From positions 3,100,001 to 3,164,000 of the forward strand of contig CBDCYF010000005.1 of NCBI GenBank assembly GCA_965224065.1: a stretch of 64,000 nt of DNA, written 5' to 3'. Shown here in pieces: positions 20,450-28,650 of the stretch; the stretch's first letter is position 1, and each line of letters opens with the position of its first letter. A program made the position numbers and the translations under genes. This DNA comes from JAOTZA01 sp965224065. GTDB lineage: Bacteria > Acidobacteriota > Thermoanaerobaculia > Multivoradales > JAHEKO01. The notes under the pieces were generated by a model, which saw only the letters and a list, made by a program, of their open reading frames with translations, made no database searches and was not told the origin of the DNA.

Positions 20450-23257
20450 ATGATGAAGCAAATCGACAGAATCGTGATGATGGCGCTCGCCGGAGCCGTC
20501 CTTCTGACATTCACCCCGGCCGCAGAGGCCCAGCGGGTGACCGGTCAGATCTCCGGTACGGTCAAGGACGGCAGCGGGGCGGTGCTCCCCGGAGTCGCCG
20601 TGACCCTGTCGGGCGAAAAGATCATGGGAAACCAGACCGCCGTGACCACGGCCAACGGGTTCTATCGATTCCGAGCCCTGCCTCCCGGTGAATACGATCT
20701 GAGCTTTGTGCTCGACGGGTTTTCCACCCAGAACCGCAGCAAGGTGCGGGTAGCGTTGGGGGCGACGACCGTCGAAGACGTCGAGATGACGGTTGGCGAC
20801 TTGACCGAGGCCATCACGGTGGTCGGCGAGGCCCCGGTGATCGATACCGAATCCAACGAGGTCGGTGTCAACTACGGCCGGGACTGGGTCGAATCGGCCC
20901 CGGTGGCGCGGAGCAGTTTCAACGATCTGGTAGCGGCCGCTCCGGGATCGTTGCGTGCGGGCGATACTGGTTTTGCCGGTGCGCGGACGATGGTTTTTGG
21001 CTCGTCCTATGACGAGAACTCGTTTCAGATCGACGGCGCCGACGTCAACGACAACTTCTTCAACGAGCAGCTCGCCGAGCTCAACGTCGACACCATCGAA
21101 GAGATCGAGGTGCTGTCGCTGGGCGCGCCGGCGGAGTATGGCAACTTGACCGGGGCGGTCTACAACATCGTCACCCGTCAAGGCTCGAATACCTTCCATG
21201 GTGACATCAACGTTTTCAAGCAGACCGATTCGCTCACCGAATCGAACACGACCGCCGAGCAGGATGGCGGGTTCCCGTTCAAGCGGGACGATTTCACCGA
21301 CTACTCGATCCAGATCGGCGGTCCCCTGGCGCAGGACAGGGCCTGGTTCTTTCTCTCCTATCAGCGTCAGGAAGATTCCTCCGCCGCGGTTGGCGTGGAT
21401 CCCGTGATCGGTACGGATGTCGACGAGTTCGATCGGCTCTTCGGCAAGCTCAACTTCCAGATCAACCCGAGCCACAAGATCCAGATTTCGTACAACCTCG
21501 ACGAGTCGGTGTCCGAGTTCGCGCCGAGTCTGAACACGTCGGCCAGCACCGCGGAGCTCCGGACCGGTAAGACCCCGACCCCGGCAATCGGCTATACGGG
21601 TGTCTTGACCGACGACACGTTGCTAGATGTTCGGTTTACGGGTTTTTATGGCGACGTCAGCTTTGGCCCGCGAGACCCCAACCAGCCCCGCGACTTGCCG
21701 CGCTTTTACGCCCTCGATACGGGCTTTATCTCTGGCGGCGCCTACTACTTCTACGAGCTCGAGCCCGAGCGCAGCACCCTGAACGCCAAGGTCTCGCATC
21801 TGGCCGACGACTTTCTCGGCGGCAGCCACGACTTCCGGTTTGGCGTCCAGTACAACGAATCCTCGGCCGGCGGGCTCTACGGATACAACGACCTCATCCT
21901 CACCTATGGGCCGGGCTACACCTATGGCTACGGTTACACGCGGGTGCCGTTCAGCTATAGCGGCAACACCGAGGCCATCGGGTTCTTTGTCGACGACACC
22001 GTTCGGGTCAACGAGCGTCTGACGCTCAACCTCGGGGTGCGCTACGACGACAACCGGGCATTCTCCGAACAGCAGGCCGAGCTGGATGAGAATCTACAGC
22101 CGACCGGGGTGACCTTCCCCGAGTTCGAGCACTACACCTGGGAGTATGTATCGCCGCGGCTGGGCTTCAACTACCAGCTCACCCAGGACGGCCGGACCCT
22201 GCTCAAGGGCCACGCCGGCCGCTATCACCGGGCGATCGCCACCGGCGAGTTCGCCAACGTCATCGGACCGTCGATCAAACCGATCTTTGGCGGTTTCTAC
22301 GATTTGGAGACGGGCACCTTCGACGAGCTCTTCCAGCTCACCGACAACGCAAATCTAATGGTCGACCCCGACTACAAGAGTCCGCGCACCGATCAACTGA
22401 TCCTGTCCCTCGAGCGCCAGATCGGCGACAACACCGCGCTGACCGTGAGTCTGGTCAACAAACGCGGCCGCGACTTTGCGGCCTGGCGCGACACCGGCGG
22501 CCTCTACGAAACGGTCACCTGGATCGATGGCGACTACGATCTGGATGGAGTCGTCGACCCGGGTGCAGATCCCAACGCCACGGGCAACCCGATCGAGTTA
22601 CTGCGGCTCGTCGGCGGCGACCGTTTCTTTGTGATCACCAACCGGTCCGAGATGGACAATGACATCGACGCGGCCTCGATCAGCGTCAACCGGCGGATGG
22701 CCAACAACTGGTCGCTCAACGGATCGATCACCTATTTGAAATCCGAGGGACGGACGCCCGACAGCCTGGGTGGCTCGAGCCTACAGCAGCGTGGCGGGCT
22801 CCAGTTCCGCACCTTTGGGCGCAACCCGAACGATTTCGTCAACAGCGACGGGCGGCTGCGGGGCGACGTGCCGCTGCAGGCCAAGGCCCAGTTCATCTAC
22901 CAGCTCCCCAAGGGTTTTCTAGTATCGTCCAACTTTGTCTATCGCGACGGCGCCAACCGAGTGCGGCGGGTGAACGTGCCGCGGGAGGTGACCAACCTCA
23001 GTACCCGGATCCCGGGTCAAAGACGCGGCACCTTTGGGCGGCTGCCGTCGGCGATGTTCTTGGATGCTCGTGTCCAGAAGGATTTCGACCTGAAGAACGA
23101 CATGAGCGTGGCGATCTTCGCCGACATTTTCAACCTGCTCAATGATGACGCTCACCAGTCCGAGCTGAGCTCGATCGGAACCTCGAGCAGTTTCGGGCTT
23201 CCCGATGGATTTGTCCTGCCCCGCCGGGTCCAGTTGGGCGCCAAGTTCCGCTTCTAG
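20450..23257 (+). CDS. TonB-dependent receptor with N-terminal carboxypeptidase-regulatory-like domain
   Basis: A 935-residue outer-membrane protein. A signal peptide (~residues 1-26, ending AEAQ) is followed by a carboxypeptidase-regulatory-like beta-sandwich (GQISGTVKDGSGAVLPGVAV ... ANGFYRFRALPPGEYDL, residues ~28-110). The TonB plug follows (ITVVGEAPVID onward) with YNIVTRQGSN, then a beta-barrel rich in alternating aromatic strands. It ends in Phe (QLGAKFRF), as the BAM complex prefers. This Oar-like architecture is abundant in Acidobacteriota and Bacteroidota and imports large nutrients using proton-motive force. Two adjacent ATGs exist; AGGAGG at 20441-20446 fits the second (20453) better. 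A terminator lies 24 bases after the stop. Confidence 0.93.
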   Translation: MMKQIDRIVMMALAGAVLLTFTPAAEAQRVTGQISGTVKDGSGAVLPGVAVTLSGEKIMGNQTAVTTANGFYRFRALPPGEYDLSFVLDGFSTQNRSKVRVALGATTVEDVEMTVGDLTEAITVVGEAPVIDTESNEVGVNYGRDWVESAPVARSSFNDLVAAAPGSLRAGDTGFAGARTMVFGSSYDENSFQIDGADVNDNFFNEQLAELNVDTIEEIEVLSLGAPAEYGNLTGAVYNIVTRQGSNTFHGDINVFKQTDSLTESNTTAEQDGGFPFKRDDFTDYSIQIGGPLAQDRAWFFLSYQRQEDSSAAVGVDPVIGTDVDEFDRLFGKLNFQINPSHKIQISYNLDESVSEFAPSLNTSASTAELRTGKTPTPAIGYTGVLTDDTLLDVRFTGFYGDVSFGPRDPNQPRDLPRFYALDTGFISGGAYYFYELEPERSTLNAKVSHLADDFLGGSHDFRFGVQYNESSAGGLYGYNDLILTYGPGYTYGYGYTRVPFSYSGNTEAIGFFVDDTVRVNERLTLNLGVRYDDNRAFSEQQAELDENLQPTGVTFPEFEHYTWEYVSPRLGFNYQLTQDGRTLLKGHAGRYHRAIATGEFANVIGPSIKPIFGGFYDLETGTFDELFQLTDNANLMVDPDYKSPRTDQLILSLERQIGDNTALTVSLVNKRGRDFAAWRDTGGLYETVTWIDGDYDLDGVVDPGADPNATGNPIELLRLVGGDRFFVITNRSEMDNDIDAASISVNRRMANNWSLNGSITYLKSEGRTPDSLGGSSLQQRGGLQFRTFGRNPNDFVNSDGRLRGDVPLQAKAQFIYQLPKGFLVSSNFVYRDGANRVRRVNVPREVTNLSTRIPGQRRGTFGRLPSAMFLDARVQKDFDLKNDMSVAIFADIFNLLNDDAHQSELSSIGTSSSFGLPDGFVLPRRVQLGAKFRF

Positions 23258-23280
23258 GCGACGGGAAGACCGGATTTTGC

Positions 23281-23316
23281 AAGGCCGCGCCCTCGGGGGG
23301 CGCGGCCTTCTTTTTG
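23281..23316 (+). terminator. Rho-independent terminator after the TonB-dependent receptor
   Basis: A 12-bp stem AAGGCCGCGCCC / GGGCGCGGCCTT (23281-23292 and 23298-23309) with a short loop is followed by CTTTTTGG. It directly follows the receptor gene. Confidence 0.85.
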
Positions 23317-23364
23317 GACCGGGCGAAGAAAACAGTCGAAAAAAGGGACTCTCCCCTTTTCCCG

Positions 23365-23398
23365 GTAGGGGCAGGGCCGGGGCAAGCCCGGCCCCTAC
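23365..23398. repeat. Palindromic extragenic repeat, copy A
   Basis: A 34-base imperfect palindrome that begins GTAGGGGC and ends GCCCCTAC, with an inner GGGC-AA-GCCC. It can form a long hairpin on either strand. Its start matches copy B at 23503, which suggests a dispersed repeat family. Confidence 0.6.
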
Positions 23399-23502
23399 AA
23401 AGGGGTTGCCGCTATCGGTGGGGGGTGCCTGTCCGGGTCGGCGGTGTTCGCCGGAACAAGGGGTTCACCGTTGATACGGGTGCGTCCGCCGGAATCGAAG
23501 AT

Positions 23503-23529
23503 GTAGGGGCGGGGCTTGCCCCCGCCCGG
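23503..23529. repeat. Palindromic extragenic repeat, copy B
   Basis: GTAGGGGCGGGGC followed by TTGCCCCCGCCCG forms a hairpin and shares its first eight bases and overall style with the element 138 bases upstream. Confidence 0.55.
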
Positions 23530-23680
23530 TGTCGGCCGGCAGGGGCGCCGGTCCAAACGGCCGGCAGGGGCGCCAGCCGCTTCAGCGTAAGAGAGGCGAT
23601 GGGCCCGGGTTGAAGCGCCTGGCGACTCTGCCAGCCGCATGGGTGACCGTTGAACTGTCGGTGGCGTTTGCCACGCAGGC

Positions 23681-26437
23681 CTAGTGTTCGGAATCGCCTT
23701 CTTTGGCCGCCGCCGCGTCTTCCGCCTTTTCTTCCGGCGGGCTCCAGAAATCGGGGTTGTTCGGAGCCGCCGCCGCGACCTCCGTCGAGAACAACGCCGC
23801 ATTGAACAGGATACGGAAGGTGCCAAAGGGCTGGCCGCGCCATTGCGGCCGCATCCCGAGCAGAACAACCCGGCCGTCACCGTGTCGAACGTCGAGGGCC
23901 CCGGCATAGCCCTGCAAGTGCTCCTCGCCGAGTAGATAGCCGGAAAGCAGGGGGGACCCGGAGGCCGGGTACTTCGCCAGCACCGAGCCTTCGAACCCAT
24001 CGGCCGGAGCAAACACCGGGCTGCGGCCGACAAAGACCTTGGCGCGCGACGGCATACCGCTCATCACCGGGTGGCTCGGGTCGACTTCCATCTCCACCAG
24101 CGAGCCGCCCAGAAAGAACTCGGTGCGCTCGAGGTCTTGGACCACGTTTTCGACCGGCAGGTGGAAGCTCTCGATGGCGAAGAGGCTGGCGCGGTTGAGG
24201 GTCACCAGCGTTCCTCCACCTCGTACAAAACTCTCCAGATGGCGTGCGCCGTTGCGGCCGATGCCACCGGCATAGCGGGGCGGCACCTTGCCCTTCTCGT
24301 AGCCTTCCAGAATGTGACGGGAGCTCATGTCGACGATCACGAGAACATCAAACCGTTCGCCGAGATCGCCGGCGCGAATATCGGTGTTGTAGACGTTCTC
24401 GAAGGAAAAGCCAAAGCGCTCGAGCAGCCAGCGGGTCCACCCTTCGTCCATGCTCGGTTGCCAAGGGCGGTAAAGACCGATTCTGGGGCGGCTCACACGA
24501 CGTCCGCGGCGGCCGGTCCGCTCGGCGTCGAGGCGCAGATCTTCGATCAGCCGATCCGGATCCGAGAGACCCGTCACCAAGTAAGCTCCGCCCGATCCGC
24601 CCTCGCCGCCGCTCCCGGCGGTCCCCGGGAGAAACGAGACCGTGGCGCCCTCGGACCAGGCTCGGTTGACGGCGCGGAACGAGTTGTTTTGCGCCGGGTC
24701 GAGGAGCAAGCTCGCCCCGGACCCATGGCTCCGCCCCGCCGCCGGAGCGATGGCCGCCGCCACCGGGTGACTGTCGAAGCCGACGCCGAGTGGCGTGTCC
24801 CACGTGGAGGCATCCTCGGTGTCTTCGGCCCACCCGAGCGGTTTTGCGACCGCAGGCGTCAGTTGGCCGCGGACGGCCGACTCGAGCGGCGACTCGACCG
24901 CGATCACGCGCACGTCCATCTGGTAGGGAAGCGTCCAGCCGGCGACGTCGTAGGGCTGGTCGGGCGGTCCCTCCGGATACTCGCGGAGATCGGGGTAGTT
25001 CTGGATCGCAAAGAGCTGTCGCACAAAGTTGGCGAACGGCTGATCCATGGGGATCACCCAGCTTCCCGCCGGAAAATCGCGGCCCTCGATGAGGGTTTCT
25101 TGCGTCAGCCGGTGGATCTCGACGCCGTTGAACGCCAGCCGCCGAAGCAGCTCGGCGGCGGCCACCGGATCGCGCTGTTTTTGCGGCACCACGTAAGCAA
25201 ACGGAGGGTTGTCTCGGTAGTGAGCCATCACGTCGCGCCCGGCCTGGTAGCGGTTGAACAGCAAGTCCTCTTTGAACTTGGCGGCGACGTCGAGCACCGA
25301 GATCGAAGCGGTCAGCATGTAGTCCACCGCGTCGCGCAGACGCCACCAGCCACCCTTCCAGGGGCTCGAATAGAGCGAACGGGGCCGAAGGTCCCTCTGC
25401 CGCTCGGGGAAATCCTCGATGGTGTAGAAGTGCGGTGTCGCAAACCGGTACAGCCCGGTCTCGGTCAGAAACGCCGCGATGTTGTGGAAATTGTTGGCGT
25501 GGTCGAGAAAGCCGGGGTACCAGTTGTCAAAGCCGGTGCCCATGTGCACCGCGCCACGCTGCCCGCGCTCCTCGAGCGCTTGGGCCATCGACATGCCGAC
25601 CAGGTTGACGGTGCGCCACATGAGGGGATGGACGAATTCCGAGATCGGCTCGGCAAAAGGCGGGATCCAGATGCGCGCCGGGAAGGGCGCGGTCTGGTGG
25701 TGGTTGTAGAGGATCTGCGGCTCCCAGTGGCGGACCACGCGAGTCGTCACCCGCGACTCCAGGGTATTGAGCATGTAGCCGTCACGGTTGTTGTCGTGTC
25801 CGACGTACTTCTGGTAGAGCCGCGGCACCGGGGCGACCTCGTAGGGCGTGCCGAGGTTGGAGCGGTACCAATCCACGACGATGTTCTGCCCGTCGGGGTT
25901 GATCGATGGCCACAAAAGCAGCACGACGCTGTCGAGAATCGCCAGGATCTCGGGGTCGGAGTCTTCCGTCGCCAAGTCGTGGGCGAGCTGGATGGTGTGC
26001 TGGGCGTGTGCCACCTCGGTCGAATGCAGCCCGCCGTCGATGTGGACGACCGCGCGTCCCTCGGCCGCCAGTTTGCGGGCCTCCTCGTCGCTCAGGTTCT
26101 CGGGGTGGGCGAGTCGCTGCGAGATCTCGCGAATCCGCTCCAAGTTGGCGAGGTTCTCTGGCGAGGAGATGATTGCGAGAAACCAATCGCGGCCAAACGA
26201 GGTCTTGCCGATCTCGACCAGCTCGACCCGGTCGCTGGCAGCGGCAAGCTGCCGGAAGTAGTCGATCGATTCATCGTAGGTGGCGAGAAAAAAGTCGTCA
26301 CCGACGCGATGGCCGAGCACCGACTCGGGACTCGGGACGGAGGCTTCGGCCGGGACGCTCAAGCTGGCGGCCAAGACGGTCGCCAGGGCGAAGCCGCGAA
26401 CTCCGCAGCGGTTGAAGCGGTTGAGGTGGTCCTCCAT
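23681..26437 (-). CDS. M14-family zinc carboxypeptidase, exported
   Basis: A 918-residue protein with a signal peptide (cleavage near PAEA, ~residue 32). The M14 domain (~residues 45-360) has zinc ligands His138 and Glu141 in GGLHSTEVAH, a third His in YNHHQTAPF (~246), NPDG, the HDNNRDG segment, and the general-base Glu326 in FLTETG. The long C-terminal part (~400-918) includes a GATase1/ThuA-like portion (FDVLVIVDMSS, HLESFVRGGGTLVTL) without evident catalytic residues. This fusion is common among large secreted M14 enzymes. GGAGG precedes the ATG. It is last in a minus-strand run, 51 bases after the sulfatase-TPR gene, and probably degrades peptides in the periplasm or outside. Confidence 0.92.
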   Translation of the reverse strand: MEDHLNRFNRCGVRGFALATVLAASLSVPAEASVPSPESVLGHRVGDDFFLATYDESIDYFRQLAAASDRVELVEIGKTSFGRDWFLAIISSPENLANLERIREISQRLAHPENLSDEEARKLAAEGRAVVHIDGGLHSTEVAHAQHTIQLAHDLATEDSDPEILAILDSVVLLLWPSINPDGQNIVVDWYRSNLGTPYEVAPVPRLYQKYVGHDNNRDGYMLNTLESRVTTRVVRHWEPQILYNHHQTAPFPARIWIPPFAEPISEFVHPLMWRTVNLVGMSMAQALEERGQRGAVHMGTGFDNWYPGFLDHANNFHNIAAFLTETGLYRFATPHFYTIEDFPERQRDLRPRSLYSSPWKGGWWRLRDAVDYMLTASISVLDVAAKFKEDLLFNRYQAGRDVMAHYRDNPPFAYVVPQKQRDPVAAAELLRRLAFNGVEIHRLTQETLIEGRDFPAGSWVIPMDQPFANFVRQLFAIQNYPDLREYPEGPPDQPYDVAGWTLPYQMDVRVIAVESPLESAVRGQLTPAVAKPLGWAEDTEDASTWDTPLGVGFDSHPVAAAIAPAAGRSHGSGASLLLDPAQNNSFRAVNRAWSEGATVSFLPGTAGSGGEGGSGGAYLVTGLSDPDRLIEDLRLDAERTGRRGRRVSRPRIGLYRPWQPSMDEGWTRWLLERFGFSFENVYNTDIRAGDLGERFDVLVIVDMSSRHILEGYEKGKVPPRYAGGIGRNGARHLESFVRGGGTLVTLNRASLFAIESFHLPVENVVQDLERTEFFLGGSLVEMEVDPSHPVMSGMPSRAKVFVGRSPVFAPADGFEGSVLAKYPASGSPLLSGYLLGEEHLQGYAGALDVRHGDGRVVLLGMRPQWRGQPFGTFRILFNAALFSTEVAAAAPNNPDFWSPPEEKAEDAAAAKEGDSEH

Positions 26438-26488
26438 TTCGATCCTCCGATTCGAGCCGGCGAGTGGGAGTGGCCGAGGTTAGCAGGC

Positions 26489-28639
26489 CTACCGCGCCGC
26501 GCCGATCTCGCGCAACCGCTCCCGGGCCGGATCGAATCGTGGCTCGAGCTCGAGTGTGCGCTCGAAGTAGGGTCTGGCCTCGGCGGGCCTGTCGAGCCGC
26601 AGCAGCGCGAGTCCCATGTTGTAGGCATAGCGGTGGTTCGAGGCATCGAGAGAGAGCGCGCGCGCAAAGGCACCTTCGGCCTCGGCCAGACGAGCGGCTC
26701 CACCCAGAGTCATGCCGAGAGCGTTCCAGTAGCCTGCCGTCTGGGGGTCGAGCGCGACGGCACGCTCGAGATACCCGATCGCTTCAGTCAGATCCCCTAG
26801 ATCGCGTGTTGCCTCGCCGAGCGCGGCGTGCGCAAAGGCGTCGTCGGGCTCGAGCCGGATCGCGTCCCGGAGGGCGGCGGCGGCTTCCCGCGGGCGGCGG
26901 AGCAGGCGCAGGATCCGGCCTTCTTCGCGCGGAAGCGAGCCGTTTGCCGGCAACACGGCGCGGGCTTCCCGCAACACTTCGAGCGCCGACTCCGGGTCAC
27001 CGAAGCGCGCGTGAGCGTCCGCCAGTCCCAGCCAGGCGCTGGCATACGATGGCGTGCGCTCGACCGCTTCCCGGTAGTGTCCGGCGGCCCGATCCAACCG
27101 GCCCGAGCCCGAAAGGGCCTTGCCGAGATAGAGATGGATCTCGGCGCTTTCAATCCCACGCTCGAGGATCTCCTCGAAGAGGCCGGCGCTCGCTGCAAAA
27201 CGGCCCGCGTGCAGCGCATCGAGCCCGCGGCGCATCCGGTCGTTGGCAAACCGAAAATCCCCGATCTTGTCTTTTGGGTCGGCGCCCGGCGTCGGGGTCT
27301 CGGCGGGCGCGGCCCCGCCCAGATAGCCCAGGGCGCCGAGCTGCTCCAGCAGGTCCTCGGAAACCGAGCCGGAGGGGTTTTCTTGGATGGCCTGCCGCTC
27401 TTGGTCGAGAAATCCCTCGAGCGTGCGGCGCAGCTCGCGGGCCTCGGCGGGCCGCCCACGGGTCAGCAAGTTGTCGATCTCTCCCGGGTCGGTCTCGAGA
27501 TCGTAGAGCTCGGGGCGGGGCGCCTGGATGTACTTCCACCGGCCCTGCCGGGCGACCCGAAGGTCACTCCAGCCAAAGTGGAGCAGGGCCACCAGGCTCT
27601 CGGCGTACAGTGGGCTCTCATCGGGCTCGGGGCCGCCCGCCAACGCCGGCGCCAGACTGACAGCGTCGGGCCGGTCGGTTGCGGGTACGGGAACCGCCAT
27701 CAGGTCGAGCAGGGTGGGGAACAGATCGACCAGCCCGGTGACGCGCTCGATCTCGGTTCCCGGCTGTACCCCCGGGCCCGCGATCAGGAGCGGGACATGC
27801 AGAGTGGTCTCGTAGACAAAAAAACCGTGGAGCGTTTCGCCGTGATCTCCCAACCCCTCGCCGTGGTCGGACGTCACCGCGAGGAGGGTGTCTTCTTCCA
27901 AGCCGTGCGAAGACAGAGCAGCGTACAGACGGCCGACGAGCTCGTCGCTCCAGGCGACTTCGCCGGCATAGGGACGCTCCGCGTAGCGGGAGGCATAGGG
28001 CTCGGGCGGCTCGTAGGGGTCGTGGGGATCGTAGAGATGAAGCCACAGAAAGAAACGCTCGGCCGCGGTGCGCTCCCCGAGCCAACCGACAGCCTCGGCC
28101 AGGGTCCGGTCCCCGACCCGCTGCGCGCTTCCCAGAAAGGCCGCCGCCGCCGGATCGGTCGGGTCGGCCGGAAAGTCGTCCGAATAGACCTCAAAGCCCC
28201 GGTCAAGGCCGGAGACCGAGGACAGCACGACCGAGGAGACAAACGCCGCGGTGCGAAAGCCTGCACCCTGGAGCGTCTCGGCGAGCACCGGCATGTCGCC
28301 CACCACCGCCGGGGTGACGTTCTCCCGGATCCCGGTACGCGTGGGCAGCCGGCCGGTCATCATCGAGACGTGCGAGGGGCGGGTGAGGGGGCTGTGGGCC
28401 GAGGCGCGTTGAAACATCGCGCCCTCGCGCGCCAGCCGGTCGAGGTGCGGGGTCTCGACGTCGCCGCCGTAGACGCCGACGTGGTCGGCGCGCAGCGTGT
28501 CGATCGTCACGAGCACCAGGTGACTCGCCGCTCGTGGCGGCGGAGGTTCGGACGGACCGCAAGACACCAGCACGGAGGCCAGACCGGCGACCGGGCCGAG
28601 AGCCAGGGCCCATCGCAGCGCTCTTTCGAGTCGGCGCAT
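26489..28639 (-). CDS. Sulfatase-fold lipoprotein with C-terminal TPR repeats (second)
   Basis: A 716-residue protein. The ATG at 28639 gives a short signal with lipobox Cys27 (LVSC); the frame extends upstream into the previous gene and was not used. The sulfatase-like domain (~38-440) shows LVTIDTLRADHVG, DPHDPYEPP and TSDHGEGLGDHGE. At the nucleophile position it has T86-R-P-S-H90 in place of C/S-x-P-x-R. The conserved tail LGALGYLGG follows, and then six or so TPRs (~480-710: HYREAVERTPSYASAWLGLA, YLERAVALDPQTAGYWNALG). It starts 11 bases after the stop of the upstream sulfatase, so the two are co-transcribed. It is paralogous to the gene at 17843-20275. Confidence 0.87.
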   Translation of the reverse strand: MRRLERALRWALALGPVAGLASVLVSCGPSEPPPPRAASHLVLVTIDTLRADHVGVYGGDVETPHLDRLAREGAMFQRASAHSPLTRPSHVSMMTGRLPTRTGIRENVTPAVVGDMPVLAETLQGAGFRTAAFVSSVVLSSVSGLDRGFEVYSDDFPADPTDPAAAAFLGSAQRVGDRTLAEAVGWLGERTAAERFFLWLHLYDPHDPYEPPEPYASRYAERPYAGEVAWSDELVGRLYAALSSHGLEEDTLLAVTSDHGEGLGDHGETLHGFFVYETTLHVPLLIAGPGVQPGTEIERVTGLVDLFPTLLDLMAVPVPATDRPDAVSLAPALAGGPEPDESPLYAESLVALLHFGWSDLRVARQGRWKYIQAPRPELYDLETDPGEIDNLLTRGRPAEARELRRTLEGFLDQERQAIQENPSGSVSEDLLEQLGALGYLGGAAPAETPTPGADPKDKIGDFRFANDRMRRGLDALHAGRFAASAGLFEEILERGIESAEIHLYLGKALSGSGRLDRAAGHYREAVERTPSYASAWLGLADAHARFGDPESALEVLREARAVLPANGSLPREEGRILRLLRRPREAAAALRDAIRLEPDDAFAHAALGEATRDLGDLTEAIGYLERAVALDPQTAGYWNALGMTLGGAARLAEAEGAFARALSLDASNHRYAYNMGLALLRLDRPAEARPYFERTLELEPRFDPARERLREIGAAR

Positions 28640-28650
28640 CCGTCGAGGCG

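Larger units (their letters stand above)
23317..23680. other. Intergenic spacer with palindromic GC-rich repeats
   Basis: No credible gene is seen in these 364 bases. They contain two GTAGGGGC-type palindromic elements, listed separately, and a duplicated segment CGGCCGGCAGGGGCGCC near 23533-23573. Short open frames here have no start signal or recognisable protein pattern. The layout suggests a landing zone of dispersed extragenic repeats between convergent genes. Confidence 0.6.

Noticed and set aside
24071..26800. 909-codon plus-strand open frame opposite the M14 gene
   Set aside because: The minus-strand M14 protein has all zinc and catalytic residues; the plus frame is Arg/Gly/Val-rich with no motif.
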